This document shows, piece by piece, positions 1-9,908 of a stretch of DNA of 64,000 bases. Within the stretch, counting starts at the first letter, position 1. Every line of letters starts with the position of its first letter. The notes under the pieces are model-generated. The model searched no databases. It was not told where the DNA came from and worked only from the letters and a program-made list of their open reading frames with translations. The stretch is taken from NCBI RefSeq assembly GCF_008370325.1, contig NZ_VNIP01000001.1, forward strand, positions 186,001-250,000. The letters are read 5' to 3'. The stretch comes from Martinezella tropici (GTDB taxonomy: Bacteria; Pseudomonadota; Alphaproteobacteria; Rhizobiales; Rhizobiaceae). Both the position numbers and the translations under genes were made by a program.

Positions 1-876
1 TACCAGCTTTTCGGAGAACTGCACGCAGGCACGGGGCGAGGCATTGTCGTTGTCGAGCGTATTGCCCGTGACGCGGAAGCCCTGGCGTGCCAGAAGATCG
101 TTATAGGCGGCCTGGACAGCGGCGGAGCTGGTGAGCCCGAGGCTTGCCTTGTAGGCATTGAGCGCCGGGCGATAGTTCTGCGCATTCTTCAAAGCCTCGG
201 CAAGCACCGCGAGAGCATCGGCACGGCTGCTCGTCGTGCGGGTCAGCTGGTAGCCGTTGAGCGCGGCATAGGCGGCGCGCGTGGCGACGGAGGTATCGTT
301 CGTGATCGTATTGGCGGCGCGCGCCATCTCGATCCACAGATCGCCATTGTCGGGATTGAGCGAAAGTGCGCCCTGGAAGGCGTTCAGGGCATCGTTGACG
401 TTGCCGGAGGTCAGCTCGATGCGGCCGAGCGCGATCAGGCTTTCGACGCCCTGGCCCTTCAGCTCATTGCCGAGCGTCAGCGTGTTCTTTGCATCGCGCG
501 CGCTCTGGACGAAATTGTCGGAGAGGAAGGAAAGGGCAGGGGCAGCGCCGATATCCGGTTCGGTGGTGGCGGCCGTCTCGACGATCTTGCCGGCGATCGC
601 GCCGGGGAAACTGTTGAGCTGGTTGAAGTCCGACTTCATGAAGCACCACTTCACCTTCGGATTGTAGGTGAAGGCCTTGCAGGACTTATCGCCGATGCAG
701 GAGGCGGAGCACTGGTCCAGCGTCACGTTCTGCTCGGTGCGCAGATCGAAACCGAAGTAATCGCCGTCCTTCGTGGTCACCACCTGGCGCTTGACGTCGG
801 CGGCGGCGGAAGGGTTCAGAGAGGCGAAAGTGGCGAGAAGAAAAGCAGAGAAGCCGAGAAACGCGCGCTTAGACAT
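1..876 (-). CDS. Alpha-2-macroglobulin-like protein, N-terminal part (runs off window)
   Basis: The first 292 codons of a larger exported protein are visible; the reading frame is still open at base 1. The start at 876 gives a typical signal peptide (MSKRAFLGFSAFLLATFA, cleavage near SAAA). Next comes a cysteine-rich PAN/apple-like segment around residues 40-85 (CSASCIGDKSC, then WCFMKS). After that is an alanine-rich helical stretch that reads like TPR repeats (NAFQGALSLNPDNGDLWIEM). The visible end (ACVQFSEKLV) resembles the start of the macroglobulin domains in rhizobial bacterial alpha-2-macroglobulins, which are periplasmic protease traps of about 1,800 residues. The family call is inferred from this order and would be settled by the missing C-terminal part. 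Confidence 0.72.
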   Translation of the reverse strand, partial: MSKRAFLGFSAFLLATFASLNPSAAADVKRQVVTTKDGDYFGFDLRTEQNVTLDQCSASCIGDKSCKAFTYNPKVKWCFMKSDFNQLNSFPGAIAGKIVETAATTEPDIGAAPALSFLSDNFVQSARDAKNTLTLGNELKGQGVESLIALGRIELTSGNVNDALNAFQGALSLNPDNGDLWIEMARAANTITNDTSVATRAAYAALNGYQLTRTTSSRADALAVLAEALKNAQNYRPALNAYKASLGLTSSAAVQAAYNDLLARQGFRVTGNTLDNDNASPRACVQFSEKLV

Positions 877-1131
877 AAGTCCCCCCAACGCTGTCCGTTT
901 TTGATGGCGGCAATCTTCAAATTTCGGACCCGTTTGTCAACCGAGCGTCGAGCTTCTGCTTGAGCTTCGCGCCTATGACGATCAACCTAGAAGTTTGAAA
1001 AAGCCTGCAATTCAGGCGATTCGCATGTTCGGCGCGCCCCTCGGTGATGCTTCATTTTTCTTTTCGGTCCCAAAATGACACCGGCCTTTACGGCCGATGT
1101 CTTCGCGTGGGCGGAAGGAGTGGCCCATTTG

Positions 1132-2130
<999 letters not shown>

Positions 2131-2227
2131 CTATTCCTTTTGAGCTTATGGAGCGGCGGCGGTCACTTCCGCTGCCGACATGCTCAAATTAAGGTTCCGG
2201 ACAATGAATGAAAATCCATGCAAATCC

Positions 2228-2245
2228 TTATAGGTTGTTCTATAA
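2228..2245. promoter_or_regulatory. Candidate LysR operator between aldo/keto reductase and LysR gene
   Basis: A perfect inverted repeat TTATAG-N6-CTATAA lies nine bases before the LysR start codon and inside the divergent intergenic region. The right arm overlaps a TATAAT-like hexamer. The spacing is right for the symmetric core of a LysR site. Function is inferred. Confidence 0.4.
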
Positions 2246-2254
2246 TTTAGATCA

Positions 2255-3148
2255 ATGAACAGGACACAACTCTCTCAGCTTGCGGTTTTTGCCGCCGTCG
2301 CCGCCCATCGCAGCTTTCGTGCAGCCGGCAAGGAATTGTCGATCGCGCCATCGGCAGTCAGCCACGCCGTCTCCAGCCTTGAGGAAAGCCTCGGCGTGCG
2401 GCTGCTTGCCCGCACCACGCGCAGCGTGCTCCCGACCGAGGAGGGGCAGGCGCTATTGCAACGGCTGGCGCCGGCCCTGGAGGAAATCGATATCGCGCTG
2501 GAGGATACGCTTGCGACCCGCGGCCGCCCGGCCGGCAATCTCCGCATCACCGCGCCGCGTTTTGCCTCCGATCTGCTGATGGCGCCGCGCATCGGTGATT
2601 TCCTCAATACCTATCCCGATATCACGCTCGAAATCGCCAACGAGGACGGCTTCAGCGATATCGTCAAGGAGGGCTACGATGCCGGCATCCGGCTGGAGGA
2701 GAGTATCGAGGGGGATATGATCGCGGTGAAGGTCTGCCCCGACATCCGCACCGTGATTGCCGGCTCCCCGGCCTATTTCGAAAAACATCCGAAGCCGCTG
2801 CATCCGCGCGATCTCGTCCATCATCGTTGCATCAAGCGGCGATTCACCGATGGCTCGATTTATCGCTGGGAGTTCGAGAAGGATGGCCGCGAGCTGATCG
2901 TTGCCGTCGATGGCCCTCTGATCGTAATCGAGGATCGCTTAGGCGTTTTGGCCGCTCTCAATGGCGCCGGGCTCGCCTATCTCTTCGACATTCGCGTGCG
3001 GCAGGAACTGGCCGAAGGCAAGCTCATCCGCGTGCTCGAGGATTGGTGTCCGCCCTATCCGGGCTTCTGCATCTATTATCCAAGCCGCCGGCAGATGCGT
3101 CCGGCGCTCAGAGCCTTTATCGATTTCTTCAAATATACGGGGCCTTGA
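2255..3148 (+). CDS. LysR-family transcriptional regulator
   Basis: A 297-residue LysR regulator. Residues 1-60 form the winged helix-turn-helix (SFRAAGKELSIAPSAVSHAVSSLEE). They are followed by the linker helix and a periplasmic-binding-protein-like effector domain (GRPAGNLRITAPRFASD, then GYDAGIRLEES). The effector domain is of the kind seen in regulators paired with oxidoreductases. It is divergent from the aldo/keto reductase at 1132, and a palindrome at 2228-2245 sits just upstream of its ATG, so it probably controls both itself and that enzyme. The effector is unknown. Confidence 0.93.
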   Translation: MNRTQLSQLAVFAAVAAHRSFRAAGKELSIAPSAVSHAVSSLEESLGVRLLARTTRSVLPTEEGQALLQRLAPALEEIDIALEDTLATRGRPAGNLRITAPRFASDLLMAPRIGDFLNTYPDITLEIANEDGFSDIVKEGYDAGIRLEESIEGDMIAVKVCPDIRTVIAGSPAYFEKHPKPLHPRDLVHHRCIKRRFTDGSIYRWEFEKDGRELIVAVDGPLIVIEDRLGVLAALNGAGLAYLFDIRVRQELAEGKLIRVLEDWCPPYPGFCIYYPSRRQMRPALRAFIDFFKYTGP

Positions 3149-3230
3149 AGCGACTGCTGACAGAAATCGGGTGGCGGCAATGCCATAACTCGTCTCGATT
3201 GATCGATGATTTGAGAAGGGGGTTGCCGCG

Positions 3231-3848
3231 ATGAGAAAACCGGGATCGATGAAGGGGCTCGAGGATCTCGGCCGCGTCAGGCTGTCGAAGAACTTCTTCT
3301 TTCGCGATTTCCTGCACTCGGAAATATCAGATTTCTATCGCATTCCCAATCTCCCCGAGGATCCGGATCTGGCGATCGAGTCCGGCCGCAGGCTTTGCGA
3401 GGAATTGCTGGAGCCGTTGGAGGCGACCTTTGGCCGGCTACATATCCGCTCCGGCTATCGTTCGCCCGAAGTCAACGCCTTCGGCAACAAGAACGGGTTG
3501 AACTGCTCGACCAATCCCCACACCGCCGCGCACCACATCTGGGACATGCGCGATCTCGACGGCTGCATGGGCGCGGCGGTCTGCATCGTTGTGCCCTGGC
3601 TGATCGATCACCACAGCCATGAGGGGGATTGGCAGAAGCTTGCCTGGTGGATCCACGATCATCTGCCCTACGCGTCGCTTTGCTTCTTCCCGAAACTATG
3701 GGCTTTCAACATCCAGTGGCACGAGCGCCCGAAGCGGACCATCCAGAGCTTTGTCGGTCCGCGCGGCATGCTGACCAAGCCGGGCATGGCCAACTGGGAG
3801 GGCGATCACTCCGCCCATTATGAGGGTTTCCCGAAGCTCAGAAGCTGA
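3231..3848 (+). CDS. Peptidase M15-like protein
   Basis: A 205-residue protein without a signal peptide. The start has an AAGGGGG ribosome site eight bases upstream. The segment LHIRSGYRSPEVNAFGN followed by TAAHHIWDM matches the SGYRS...H...D pattern of the M15/DUF882 metallopeptidase fold (D-Ala-D-Ala carboxypeptidase-like). A later tryptophan- and histidine-rich part (AFNIQWHERPKR) could complete the zinc site. The HHIWD spacing is unusual, so activity is uncertain. Its 3' end overlaps the convergent GNAT gene by 11 bases. Confidence 0.6.
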   Translation: MRKPGSMKGLEDLGRVRLSKNFFFRDFLHSEISDFYRIPNLPEDPDLAIESGRRLCEELLEPLEATFGRLHIRSGYRSPEVNAFGNKNGLNCSTNPHTAAHHIWDMRDLDGCMGAAVCIVVPWLIDHHSHEGDWQKLAWWIHDHLPYASLCFFPKLWAFNIQWHERPKRTIQSFVGPRGMLTKPGMANWEGDHSAHYEGFPKLRS

Positions 3849-4281
3849 TGCGATAGCGAATATGCCCGTCGCTCTCGACGTAGCTGTCATAGAGCTTGCG
3901 GGCGGTCGCATTGCCTTCTTCGGTATGCCAGTAAAGGCGAGCCCAGCCGTTCTTCTTGCAGAGTGCGACGAGATCGTCCAAGAGTGCCCGGCCGACGCCG
4001 CGGCCCCGAGCGCTTTCATCGACAAACAGGTCTTCCAGATAGCAGTCCGGTGCGCGCACCCATGTGCCCTCATGCGTAAGGCTGAGGGTGAACCCCTTCA
4101 CCTCGCCATCGACCTCGGCAACGCGCATGAAGATCGCCGACGCCGGATCGAAGACCCGGCGCCAGGTCGCATCGGTGATGTCGGGCGCGACAGTGACGCC
4201 GTAGAAGGCCAGATAGCCGTCCCATAGCGCGCGCCAGCACGCTTCGTCGTCGGGTCTGGCGTCTCGGATCGTCACGGTCAT
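3838..4281 (-). CDS. GNAT-family N-acetyltransferase
   Basis: A 147-residue acetyl-CoA-dependent acyltransferase of the usual single-domain size. Motif A is clear (SARGRGVGRALLDDLVALC, the acetyl-CoA pyrophosphate loop), preceded by the strand DCYLEDLFVDE. The C-terminal NATARKLYDSYVE is typical of the family's last helix and strand. It is convergent with the M15-like gene (11-base overlap) and 14 bases downstream of the aldo/keto reductase stop-to-start direction on the same strand, so it may be the last gene of that unit. The substrate is unknown. Confidence 0.9.
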   Translation of the reverse strand: MTVTIRDARPDDEACWRALWDGYLAFYGVTVAPDITDATWRRVFDPASAIFMRVAEVDGEVKGFTLSLTHEGTWVRAPDCYLEDLFVDESARGRGVGRALLDDLVALCKKNGWARLYWHTEEGNATARKLYDSYVESDGHIRYRISF

Positions 4282-4295
4282 CGGCCGGCCTCTAT

Positions 4296-5246
4296 CTACT
4301 GGCCGGCTTCATCGAGCAGGCGCATGGCGTCATCGGAAAGCGAAAGCTTCGCCGAATTGATTAGCGCGTCGAGTTGGCTGAGGCTAGTCGCGCTGGCGAT
4401 TGGAGCCGTGACGCCGCGCTTGCGCAGCAGCCAGGCAAGCGCGATCTCGGCGGGCTTTGCGCCGGTTTCGGCAGCGACCTTGTCGAGCGCCGCGAGAATG
4501 CGCAGGCCCTTGTCGTCGAGATAGGCGGCAACCCGGTTCTCGCGCGCCCGCCCTTCCGTATCCGCCTTGGTGCGGTATTTGCCGGTCAGAAAACCGGCGG
4601 CGAGGCTGAAATAGGTGATGACACCGATGTCTTCTTTGACGCAGAGATCCGCCAGCGGTCCCTCGAAGCTGTCGCGGGCGTAGAGATTATATTCGGGCTG
4701 AAGTACGTCGTATCTCGGCAAGCCGGCCTTAGCGGCGGCATCCAGCGAGGCCTGGAGCTGGGTCGCATCGAGGTTCGAGCAGCCGACATGGCGGATCTTG
4801 CCCTGCTCCTTCAGCTTCGCATAGGCGGCAAGCGATTCCTCATGCGGCGTTTCGGGGTCGGGCCAGTGCGACAGATAGAGATCGATGTGATCGGTCTGCA
4901 GTCGCTTTAGCGAGGCTTCGGCGGCTTCGATGATGTAATCGGCCTTGAGGCCCTTCTTGCCCGGACCCATCTCCGATCCGACCTTGGTGATGATGATCGC
5001 CTTGTCGCGCGAAACGCGGCCCTGCTTCAGCCACTTGCCGATAATCTCCTCGGAATCGCCGCCCTTGTTGCCGGGAACCCAGCGGGAATAGACATCGGCC
5101 GTGTCGATCGTGTTGAAGCCGGCGTCGAAGAAGGAGTCGAGCAGTGCGTAGGAGGTTTTCTCATCGGCCGTCCAGCCGAAGACATTGCCGCCGAACACGA
5201 TGGGGGCCACAAACAGATCGGTTCGTCCAAGCTTGCGCATGTCCAT
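4296..5246 (-). CDS. Aldo/keto reductase (second)
   Basis: A 316-residue oxidoreductase. The start at 5246 (MDMRKLGRTDLFV) is chosen because GGAGAAAT lies just upstream and the family's N-terminus begins there; the frame is open for 20 further codons upstream. The catalytic tetrad is D48, Y53, K88 and H127 (NTIDTADVY, ITKVG, LYLSHWPDP). The long loop WVPGNKGGDSEEIIGKWL is typical of the YajO/tas-like AKRs. The GlxA-type regulator lies 104 bases upstream on the same strand and may control it. Confidence 0.9.
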   Translation of the reverse strand: MDMRKLGRTDLFVAPIVFGGNVFGWTADEKTSYALLDSFFDAGFNTIDTADVYSRWVPGNKGGDSEEIIGKWLKQGRVSRDKAIIITKVGSEMGPGKKGLKADYIIEAAEASLKRLQTDHIDLYLSHWPDPETPHEESLAAYAKLKEQGKIRHVGCSNLDATQLQASLDAAAKAGLPRYDVLQPEYNLYARDSFEGPLADLCVKEDIGVITYFSLAAGFLTGKYRTKADTEGRARENRVAAYLDDKGLRILAALDKVAAETGAKPAEIALAWLLRKRGVTAPIASATSLSQLDALINSAKLSLSDDAMRLLDEAGQ

Positions 5247-5350
5247 GATATTTCTCCAAGTCACTTGAGAGGCGGACCGGCGAAGGGCGCCGGAGGGGAG
5301 AGACAAGGCAGGCTACCGGCCTTTCGTCGCGAAGGCCACTAACGATTTCT

Positions 5351-6349
5351 TTATTCGGTGGCCGAGCGCCGATAGTGGCTCGGTGGCAGCGCGTTATATT
5401 TCGACCAGACGCGCCGCATATGCCGCGGAGAGGCGAAGCCCGATTTTTCCGCCACGCGCTCCATATCCAGCCGCGAATTGGCAAGCACGTCACGCGCGAG
5501 CGTAACGCGCATCAGATTGACATAGGCCGTTACTGACAGGCCGGCATGCTCCTGAAACAGCCGCGAAATATGCCGCGCGCTCATTGCGCCGATGCCGGCA
5601 AGCTCGGAAAGCGACCAGCCATGGGCCGGATCGGCCATGATCGCATCCTGAACGCGATGGATGGCGGGATGCACATGGTTGCGGCCGCTGAGCCAGGGCG
5701 AGAGCTGCGGTTCGGCGCCGGTTCTGCGCATGTAGACCACCATGTGCCGGGCAATGGTTAGCGCCGTCACCGGTGAGGTCAGCTTGGAAGCGAGATGCAG
5801 CATCAGGTCGGTGCCTGTCGTGATGCCGGCGCTCGAATAGCGGTCCCGGTCCTCGACATAGAGCCGATTGTCGAGAACCCTGGCCGTCGGAGCAAATTCC
5901 CGGACTTCGTCGAGGCAGGCTGCATGCGTGGTGCAGGCGTAACCGTCCATCAGGCCGGCCCGGGCGGCGAGTACCGCTCCGGAGCAGATGGTGACGAGGG
6001 TGATGCCCGGACGGATCGCGTCTTTGAGCCAGCTCGCAAGCGTGACGAGCTCCGGTTCGATATCCTCGGCATCGTCAGGCGGCGTGACGCTGCCGGATAG
6101 GATGACATAGGCGCCATCGGGAATGCGATCAGGCAATGGCTGGAGATCGGCAAGCGTCAGCCCGACCGAGGTCGTCTGCGATGGTTGGGCGGCGACGAAT
6201 TGATAATCGAACAGGACATCGTCCTGTTCGATATTGGCGCGACGCAACACCTCCACCGGCCCGGCCACATCCATCAGCAGCGTATAGGGCGGCAGGAGGA
6301 CGTAGACGGGAATGATCCGCCGATGGAGGCGCCGATCGCTTTGGGTCAT
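5351..6349 (-). CDS. GlxA/FtrA-type AraC-family transcriptional regulator
   Basis: A 332-residue two-domain regulator. Residues about 10-190 form a DJ-1/PfpI (class I glutamine amidotransferase-like) domain with the nucleophile-elbow cysteine in TICSGAVLAARAG. Residues about 230-325 form the AraC helix-turn-helix pair (SLSELAGIGAMSARHISRLF and RVAEKSGFASPRHMRRVW). The start overlaps the stop of the upstream cysteine hydrolase (ATGA), so the two are translationally coupled. Family members control catabolic or stress operons; the ligand is unknown. Confidence 0.92.
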   Translation of the reverse strand: MTQSDRRLHRRIIPVYVLLPPYTLLMDVAGPVEVLRRANIEQDDVLFDYQFVAAQPSQTTSVGLTLADLQPLPDRIPDGAYVILSGSVTPPDDAEDIEPELVTLASWLKDAIRPGITLVTICSGAVLAARAGLMDGYACTTHAACLDEVREFAPTARVLDNRLYVEDRDRYSSAGITTGTDLMLHLASKLTSPVTALTIARHMVVYMRRTGAEPQLSPWLSGRNHVHPAIHRVQDAIMADPAHGWSLSELAGIGAMSARHISRLFQEHAGLSVTAYVNLMRVTLARDVLANSRLDMERVAEKSGFASPRHMRRVWSKYNALPPSHYRRSATE

Positions 6350-6915
6350 GCGGCACTCCGGATCGATGCGCCCGTAAGCGCCTCTTCGACGGTTGCGATG
6401 CGGGCGAAACGGCCAGACAGCACCAGTTCGCTGCGCTTCTTGATATCGTCGGCGCTGAACACCGTGCCCGAGGCATGCGTCATCGGGAAGGTCAGCGTCG
6501 CCTCGGTGACGTAGTCGACATCATAGCCGAGGTCGGATGCGTGCCGGGTCGTCGTCTCGCAGCATTGTTCCGTGCGAATGCCTGAAACGATCACCTTGCG
6601 GATGCCGTTTGCCACCAGCCAGACATCAAGGCCCGAGCCGACGAGCGCCGAATGGCGGCGCTTGTGGAATACGGCATCGGCCTCCAGCGAGATTCCATCG
6701 AGCTTGCGAACGAAGCCGCTCTTGAGGCTGAAATGCGCGTCGCCGTCCTCGACATGGAAAATTTGGACGACGGGAATGCCTTTCGCCTTGGCGCCGTCGA
6801 TCAGGGCCTGCAGGCGGCTGGCGAAGGCTGGCAGATCGTCCGCTCGCCAATAGGGGCGCTGGCGAAAGGATTCTTGGACATCGATGACGAGCAGTGCGGT
6901 ATCCGCATGGGACAT
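6346..6915 (-). CDS. Isochorismatase-family cysteine hydrolase
   Basis: A 189-residue hydrolase. The start at 6915 (MSHADTALLVIDVQESF) has AGGAGAT upstream and removes a long non-conserved extension. The catalytic triad is visible: Asp in LLVIDVQ, Lys in VFHKRRHSA, Cys in RTEQCCETT. Such enzymes hydrolyse nicotinamide-like amides, N-carbamoyl compounds or isochorismate. The ATGA overlap with the regulator gene suggests a hydrolase-regulator operon, a common arrangement for GlxA regulators. The substrate is not determined. Confidence 0.9.
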   Translation of the reverse strand: MSHADTALLVIDVQESFRQRPYWRADDLPAFASRLQALIDGAKAKGIPVVQIFHVEDGDAHFSLKSGFVRKLDGISLEADAVFHKRRHSALVGSGLDVWLVANGIRKVIVSGIRTEQCCETTTRHASDLGYDVDYVTEATLTFPMTHASGTVFSADDIKKRSELVLSGRFARIATVEEALTGASIRSAA

Positions 6916-7231
6916 TTTCGTATCTCCTGTGCTTGAAGGATAGCCGAGATTAGGCGTCGCTTGAAAGCTTCGAAAGCCATCTGACAGACAGAAAGAGGAC
7001 AAATATGGACATGGCATGATGGTCGTCATGCTCTTGCGTTCGCACTCGCGGGCCGCCTCGGGCGTTGCGCCATCGGCAAGGGCCGAATAAGTTGGCGCTG
7101 GTTTCGTCCAGAGCGAAATGGCCCGTTTCGCTCGACCCACCCATGTTCACAAAGGATCCCGCCGGAAAGGCCATGTCGCGATCATCGCCATGCGGCCGTC
7201 TGCTTCGGGACGATGCTTCAGGAGAAAGATC
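6916..7231. other. Divergent intergenic region, hydrolase / Gfo dehydrogenase
   Basis: No gene is supported in these 316 bases. Near the hydrolase start there is a direct repeat (TTGAAAGC / TTCGAAAGC at about 6960-6978) of the kind AraC proteins bind. Further on lies an inverted repeat GCATGA-N6-TCATGC (7014-7031). A GGAGAAAG ribosome site at 7221 serves the Gfo gene. Promoter function is inferred. Confidence 0.4.
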
Positions 7232-8218
7232 ATGCTGCGTTTCGGAATTCTGTCGACCGCGAAGATCGGCCGCGATCTGGTCGTGCCCGCCATTCAGGAT
7301 GCGGAAAACTGCGTCGTGACGGCGATCGCCAGCCGCGATCTCGCCCGCGCCCGGCAGATGGCCGACCGCTTCTCCGTGCCGCATGCCTTCGGCTCCTATG
7401 AGGAGATGCTCGCCTCCGACACGATCGACGCCGTCTATATCCCCCTGCCGACCTCTCAGCATGTCGAATGGACGATCAAGGCTGCCGATGCCGGCAAGCA
7501 TGTGCTGTGCGAAAAGCCGATCGCGCTCAAGGCGGATGAGATCGACAGCCTGATCGCCGCCCGCGACCGCAACAAGGTGCTGGTGACGGAAGCCTATATG
7601 GTCACCTACGCGCCGGTCTGGCGGAAGGTTCGCTCGCTGCTTGCCGATGGCGCCATCGGCCGCCTGCGCCACATCCAGGGCGCCTTCACCTATTTCAATC
7701 GCGATGCCGGCAACATGCGCAATATTCCGGCGCTTGGCGGCGGCGGCCTGCCGGATATCGGCGTCTACCCGACGATCAGTACCCGTTTCGTTACCGGCCG
7801 CGAGCCTCTGCGCATTCAGGCGGTGACGGAGCGTGACCCGGAATTCGGCACCGACATCTATTCCAGCGTCAAGGCAGACTTCGGCGATTTCGAACTGACC
7901 TTCTACATCTCGACGCAGATGGCCAATCGGCAAGTCATGGTCTTCCACGGCACCGAGGGCTTCATCGAGGTGAAGTCGCCCTTCAATGCCGATCGCTACG
8001 GAGCGGAAGAGCTGGAACTGACCAATCGCGGCCATTCGGAATCGCAGATCTTCCGTTTCCCCGACAGCCGCCAGTACAGGCGCGAGGCGGAGGCCTTCGC
8101 ATCCGCCGCGCTCGGTCAGGGTGCGGAAGTCGTGTCCCTGGAAAGCTCGAAGCTCAACCAGAAGGTCATCGACGCCATCTACCGCGCCAGCGAGAAGGAT
8201 GGCTGGGAGCCGGTCTGA
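7232..8218 (+). CDS. Gfo/Idh/MocA-family oxidoreductase
   Basis: A 328-residue NAD(P)-dependent dehydrogenase. The start at 7232 ([17 protein letters not shown]) has GGAGAAAG four bases upstream. The N-terminal Rossmann domain carries the family motif [14 protein letters not shown] around residue 90. The C-terminal alpha/beta domain includes the [14 protein letters not shown] stretch. Family members oxidise or reduce sugars, inositols or trans-dihydrodiols. It is a single gene, followed by a palindromic repeat at 8238 that may end transcription from both sides. Confidence 0.92.
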   Translation: MLRFGILSTAKIGRDLVVPAIQDAENCVVTAIASRDLARARQMADRFSVPHAFGSYEEMLASDTIDAVYIPLPTSQHVEWTIKAADAGKHVLCEKPIALKADEIDSLIAARDRNKVLVTEAYMVTYAPVWRKVRSLLADGAIGRLRHIQGAFTYFNRDAGNMRNIPALGGGGLPDIGVYPTISTRFVTGREPLRIQAVTERDPEFGTDIYSSVKADFGDFELTFYISTQMANRQVMVFHGTEGFIEVKSPFNADRYGAEELELTNRGHSESQIFRFPDSRQYRREAEAFASAALGQGAEVVSLESSKLNQKVIDAIYRASEKDGWEPV

Positions 8219-8237
8219 TAGGCTTCCTTATTTTCTT

Positions 8238-8285
8238 ACGCAATTCCGGACGGAAAACCGCTAGGCACTTTTCCTGGAATTGCGT
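8238..8285. repeat. RIME-like palindromic repeat, copy 1
   Basis: A 48-base palindrome with perfect 10-base arms (ACGCAATTCC / GGAATTGCGT) around the core AAAACCGC...CACTTTT. It is about 44/48 identical to the unit at 45022. Its last base is the final base of the gtrA stop codon. It lies between convergent genes and may fold as a bidirectional terminator. Confidence 0.8.
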
Positions 8286-8671
8286 CAAGAGTTTTGCCGG
8301 TGGCGGAAGACGAAGCGTGAATAGCCGAAGAAGCTGAACGCCGTTGCCGCCGCCGAAGCAAGCGTCAGGGCGATGATGGGCCGCAGCGCCGGCTCCGCCA
8401 TCAGCAGCGAGCTGAACAGGGCATAGTTCAAGAGGGCCGAGGTCAGGCCGACCGAACCGTAGCGGAAGCCTTCAGCCGCCAGCGACCGATGGGACCGGCC
8501 GAAGGTGAAGTTGCGGTTGATAAACCAGGTGGCAAGCAGCGCACTCGGGATCGAGATGGCCCGGCCGACGAAGGGGCCGAAAGGCGTGAACCACAGCAAC
8601 AGATGCAACACGCCGGCATCGACGACGAAGCCGACACCGCCGGCGATCAGGAAGCGAAAGAGCTTCTTCAT
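8285..8671 (-). CDS. GtrA-family membrane protein
   Basis: A 128-residue protein with four predicted transmembrane helices and the GtrA signatures GGVGFVVDAGVLHLLL, WFINRNFTF and FFGYSRFVF. GtrA proteins are thought to flip or help transfer polyprenyl-phosphate-linked sugars across the inner membrane. The gene begins inside the last codons of the GT2 gene (ATGA overlap), so the two products are made together. The stop codon touches a palindromic repeat. Confidence 0.9.
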   Translation of the reverse strand: MKKLFRFLIAGGVGFVVDAGVLHLLLWFTPFGPFVGRAISIPSALLATWFINRNFTFGRSHRSLAAEGFRYGSVGLTSALLNYALFSSLLMAEPALRPIIALTLASAAATAFSFFGYSRFVFRHRQNS

Positions 8672-9681
8672 GCAGCCTTGGCCCTTTTCTTCCGGCTTGC
8701 CGGTTTTTCAAGTTCCGCCATATAGACCGTCTGATCGTCGCCGTTTTCGCGCGCCGCCGGCTTGGCGAGGCTCATATAGTGGATGCGCAGCTGTTCGGCG
8801 CGGGCGCGGGCGACCGAATCGAGGATCAAACCGGCCGTGAACAGCATGAAGGCGATCATCGTCAGCGCCACGGAGAGCACCCAGCTCGGCATGCGCGTCA
8901 CCATCCCGGTTTCGAAATACTCGACAAGGACCGGAATGCCGAAACCGATGCTGAGCTCCATGGCAACGGCGCTCAGGATGCCGAAGAAAGCGAAAGGCCG
9001 CGTTTCCTTCATCAGCATTGCGAACATCCACAGGATTTTCCAGCCGTCGCGGAAGGTGGAAAGCTTCGAGTGCGATCCTTCCGGCCGCCGGCCGTATTCG
9101 AGCTCCAGTTCGCTGACGGGCAGCTTCAGCCGCGACGCATGCACCGACATTTCAGTCTCGATCTCGAAGCCGCCTGACACGGCCGGAAAACTCTTGACGA
9201 AGCGGCGCGAAAAGGCGCGGTAGCCGGAGAAGATGTCGGTGAAATCGGCCCCGAAAATGGTACGATAGAGCCAGTTGAAGATGCGGTTGCCGAAGGCATG
9301 ACCTTGCCGTCCGGCATCGCTATGAACGTTGCGGCGGGTGCCGACCACCATGTCGGATCCCTCAGTCAGCAGCGTGCGGATCAGCTCTTCGGCGTCTTCC
9401 GGCGCATAGGTGCCGTCGCCATCGGCCATGACGTAGATGTCGGCCTCGATATCGGCGAACATGCGCCGCACCACATGCCCCTTACCCTGCCGGCGCTCGC
9501 GCACGACGGTCGCGCCCGCGAGCATCGCGTGCAGCGCCGTGCCGTCGGTCGAATTGTTGTCGTAGACGTAGACCGTCGCCTGCGGCAGCGCCTTGCGGAA
9601 ACCGCGCACGACGTCTCCGATCGTCGCGGCCTCGTTGTAGCAAGGCAGAAGGACGGCGATGCTCAGCTTCTCATTCCACAT
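8668..9681 (-). CDS. Family 2 glycosyltransferase, polyprenyl-phosphate type
   Basis: A 337-residue GT2 enzyme. The GT-A fold begins VLLPCYNEAATIGDVV, has the metal-binding ADGDG at residues 86-90 and the acceptor-region motif DIFSGYRAFSRRF. Two C-terminal hydrophobic helices (about 230-310) would anchor it in the inner membrane. This is the layout of dolichyl/undecaprenyl-phosphate sugar transferases, which charge a lipid carrier from a nucleotide sugar. Coupled to gtrA downstream; a GT-C-like gene is divergent. The sugar is unknown. Confidence 0.9.
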   Translation of the reverse strand: MWNEKLSIAVLLPCYNEAATIGDVVRGFRKALPQATVYVYDNNSTDGTALHAMLAGATVVRERRQGKGHVVRRMFADIEADIYVMADGDGTYAPEDAEELIRTLLTEGSDMVVGTRRNVHSDAGRQGHAFGNRIFNWLYRTIFGADFTDIFSGYRAFSRRFVKSFPAVSGGFEIETEMSVHASRLKLPVSELELEYGRRPEGSHSKLSTFRDGWKILWMFAMLMKETRPFAFFGILSAVAMELSIGFGIPVLVEYFETGMVTRMPSWVLSVALTMIAFMLFTAGLILDSVARARAEQLRIHYMSLAKPAARENGDDQTVYMAELEKPASRKKRAKAA

Positions 9682-9908
9682 GGTCTTGGCCGGTTGTTCC
9701 TACGCGTAAAGTCAAGTTCAGGCCTGATGGACGATCCGGACGAGAGCTTATCCCGCTGGCTGTTAATAAGACCCTATGGCTGCGCAATAAAAATGGCGGG
9801 ATCCCGGCTCCGCGAAAAACATTATCGTGAAGAATTCGGCGGCTCACAGGCGCTTTACTGTTTTTTGATGCGCAGCCGCTAGCGTATCGCCTCGAATATA
9901 ATTCCAGC

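Noticed and set aside
6950..8035. 361-codon minus-strand frame opposite the Gfo/Idh/MocA gene
   Set aside because: Shadow of a well-supported dehydrogenase; histidine- and arginine-rich without motifs.
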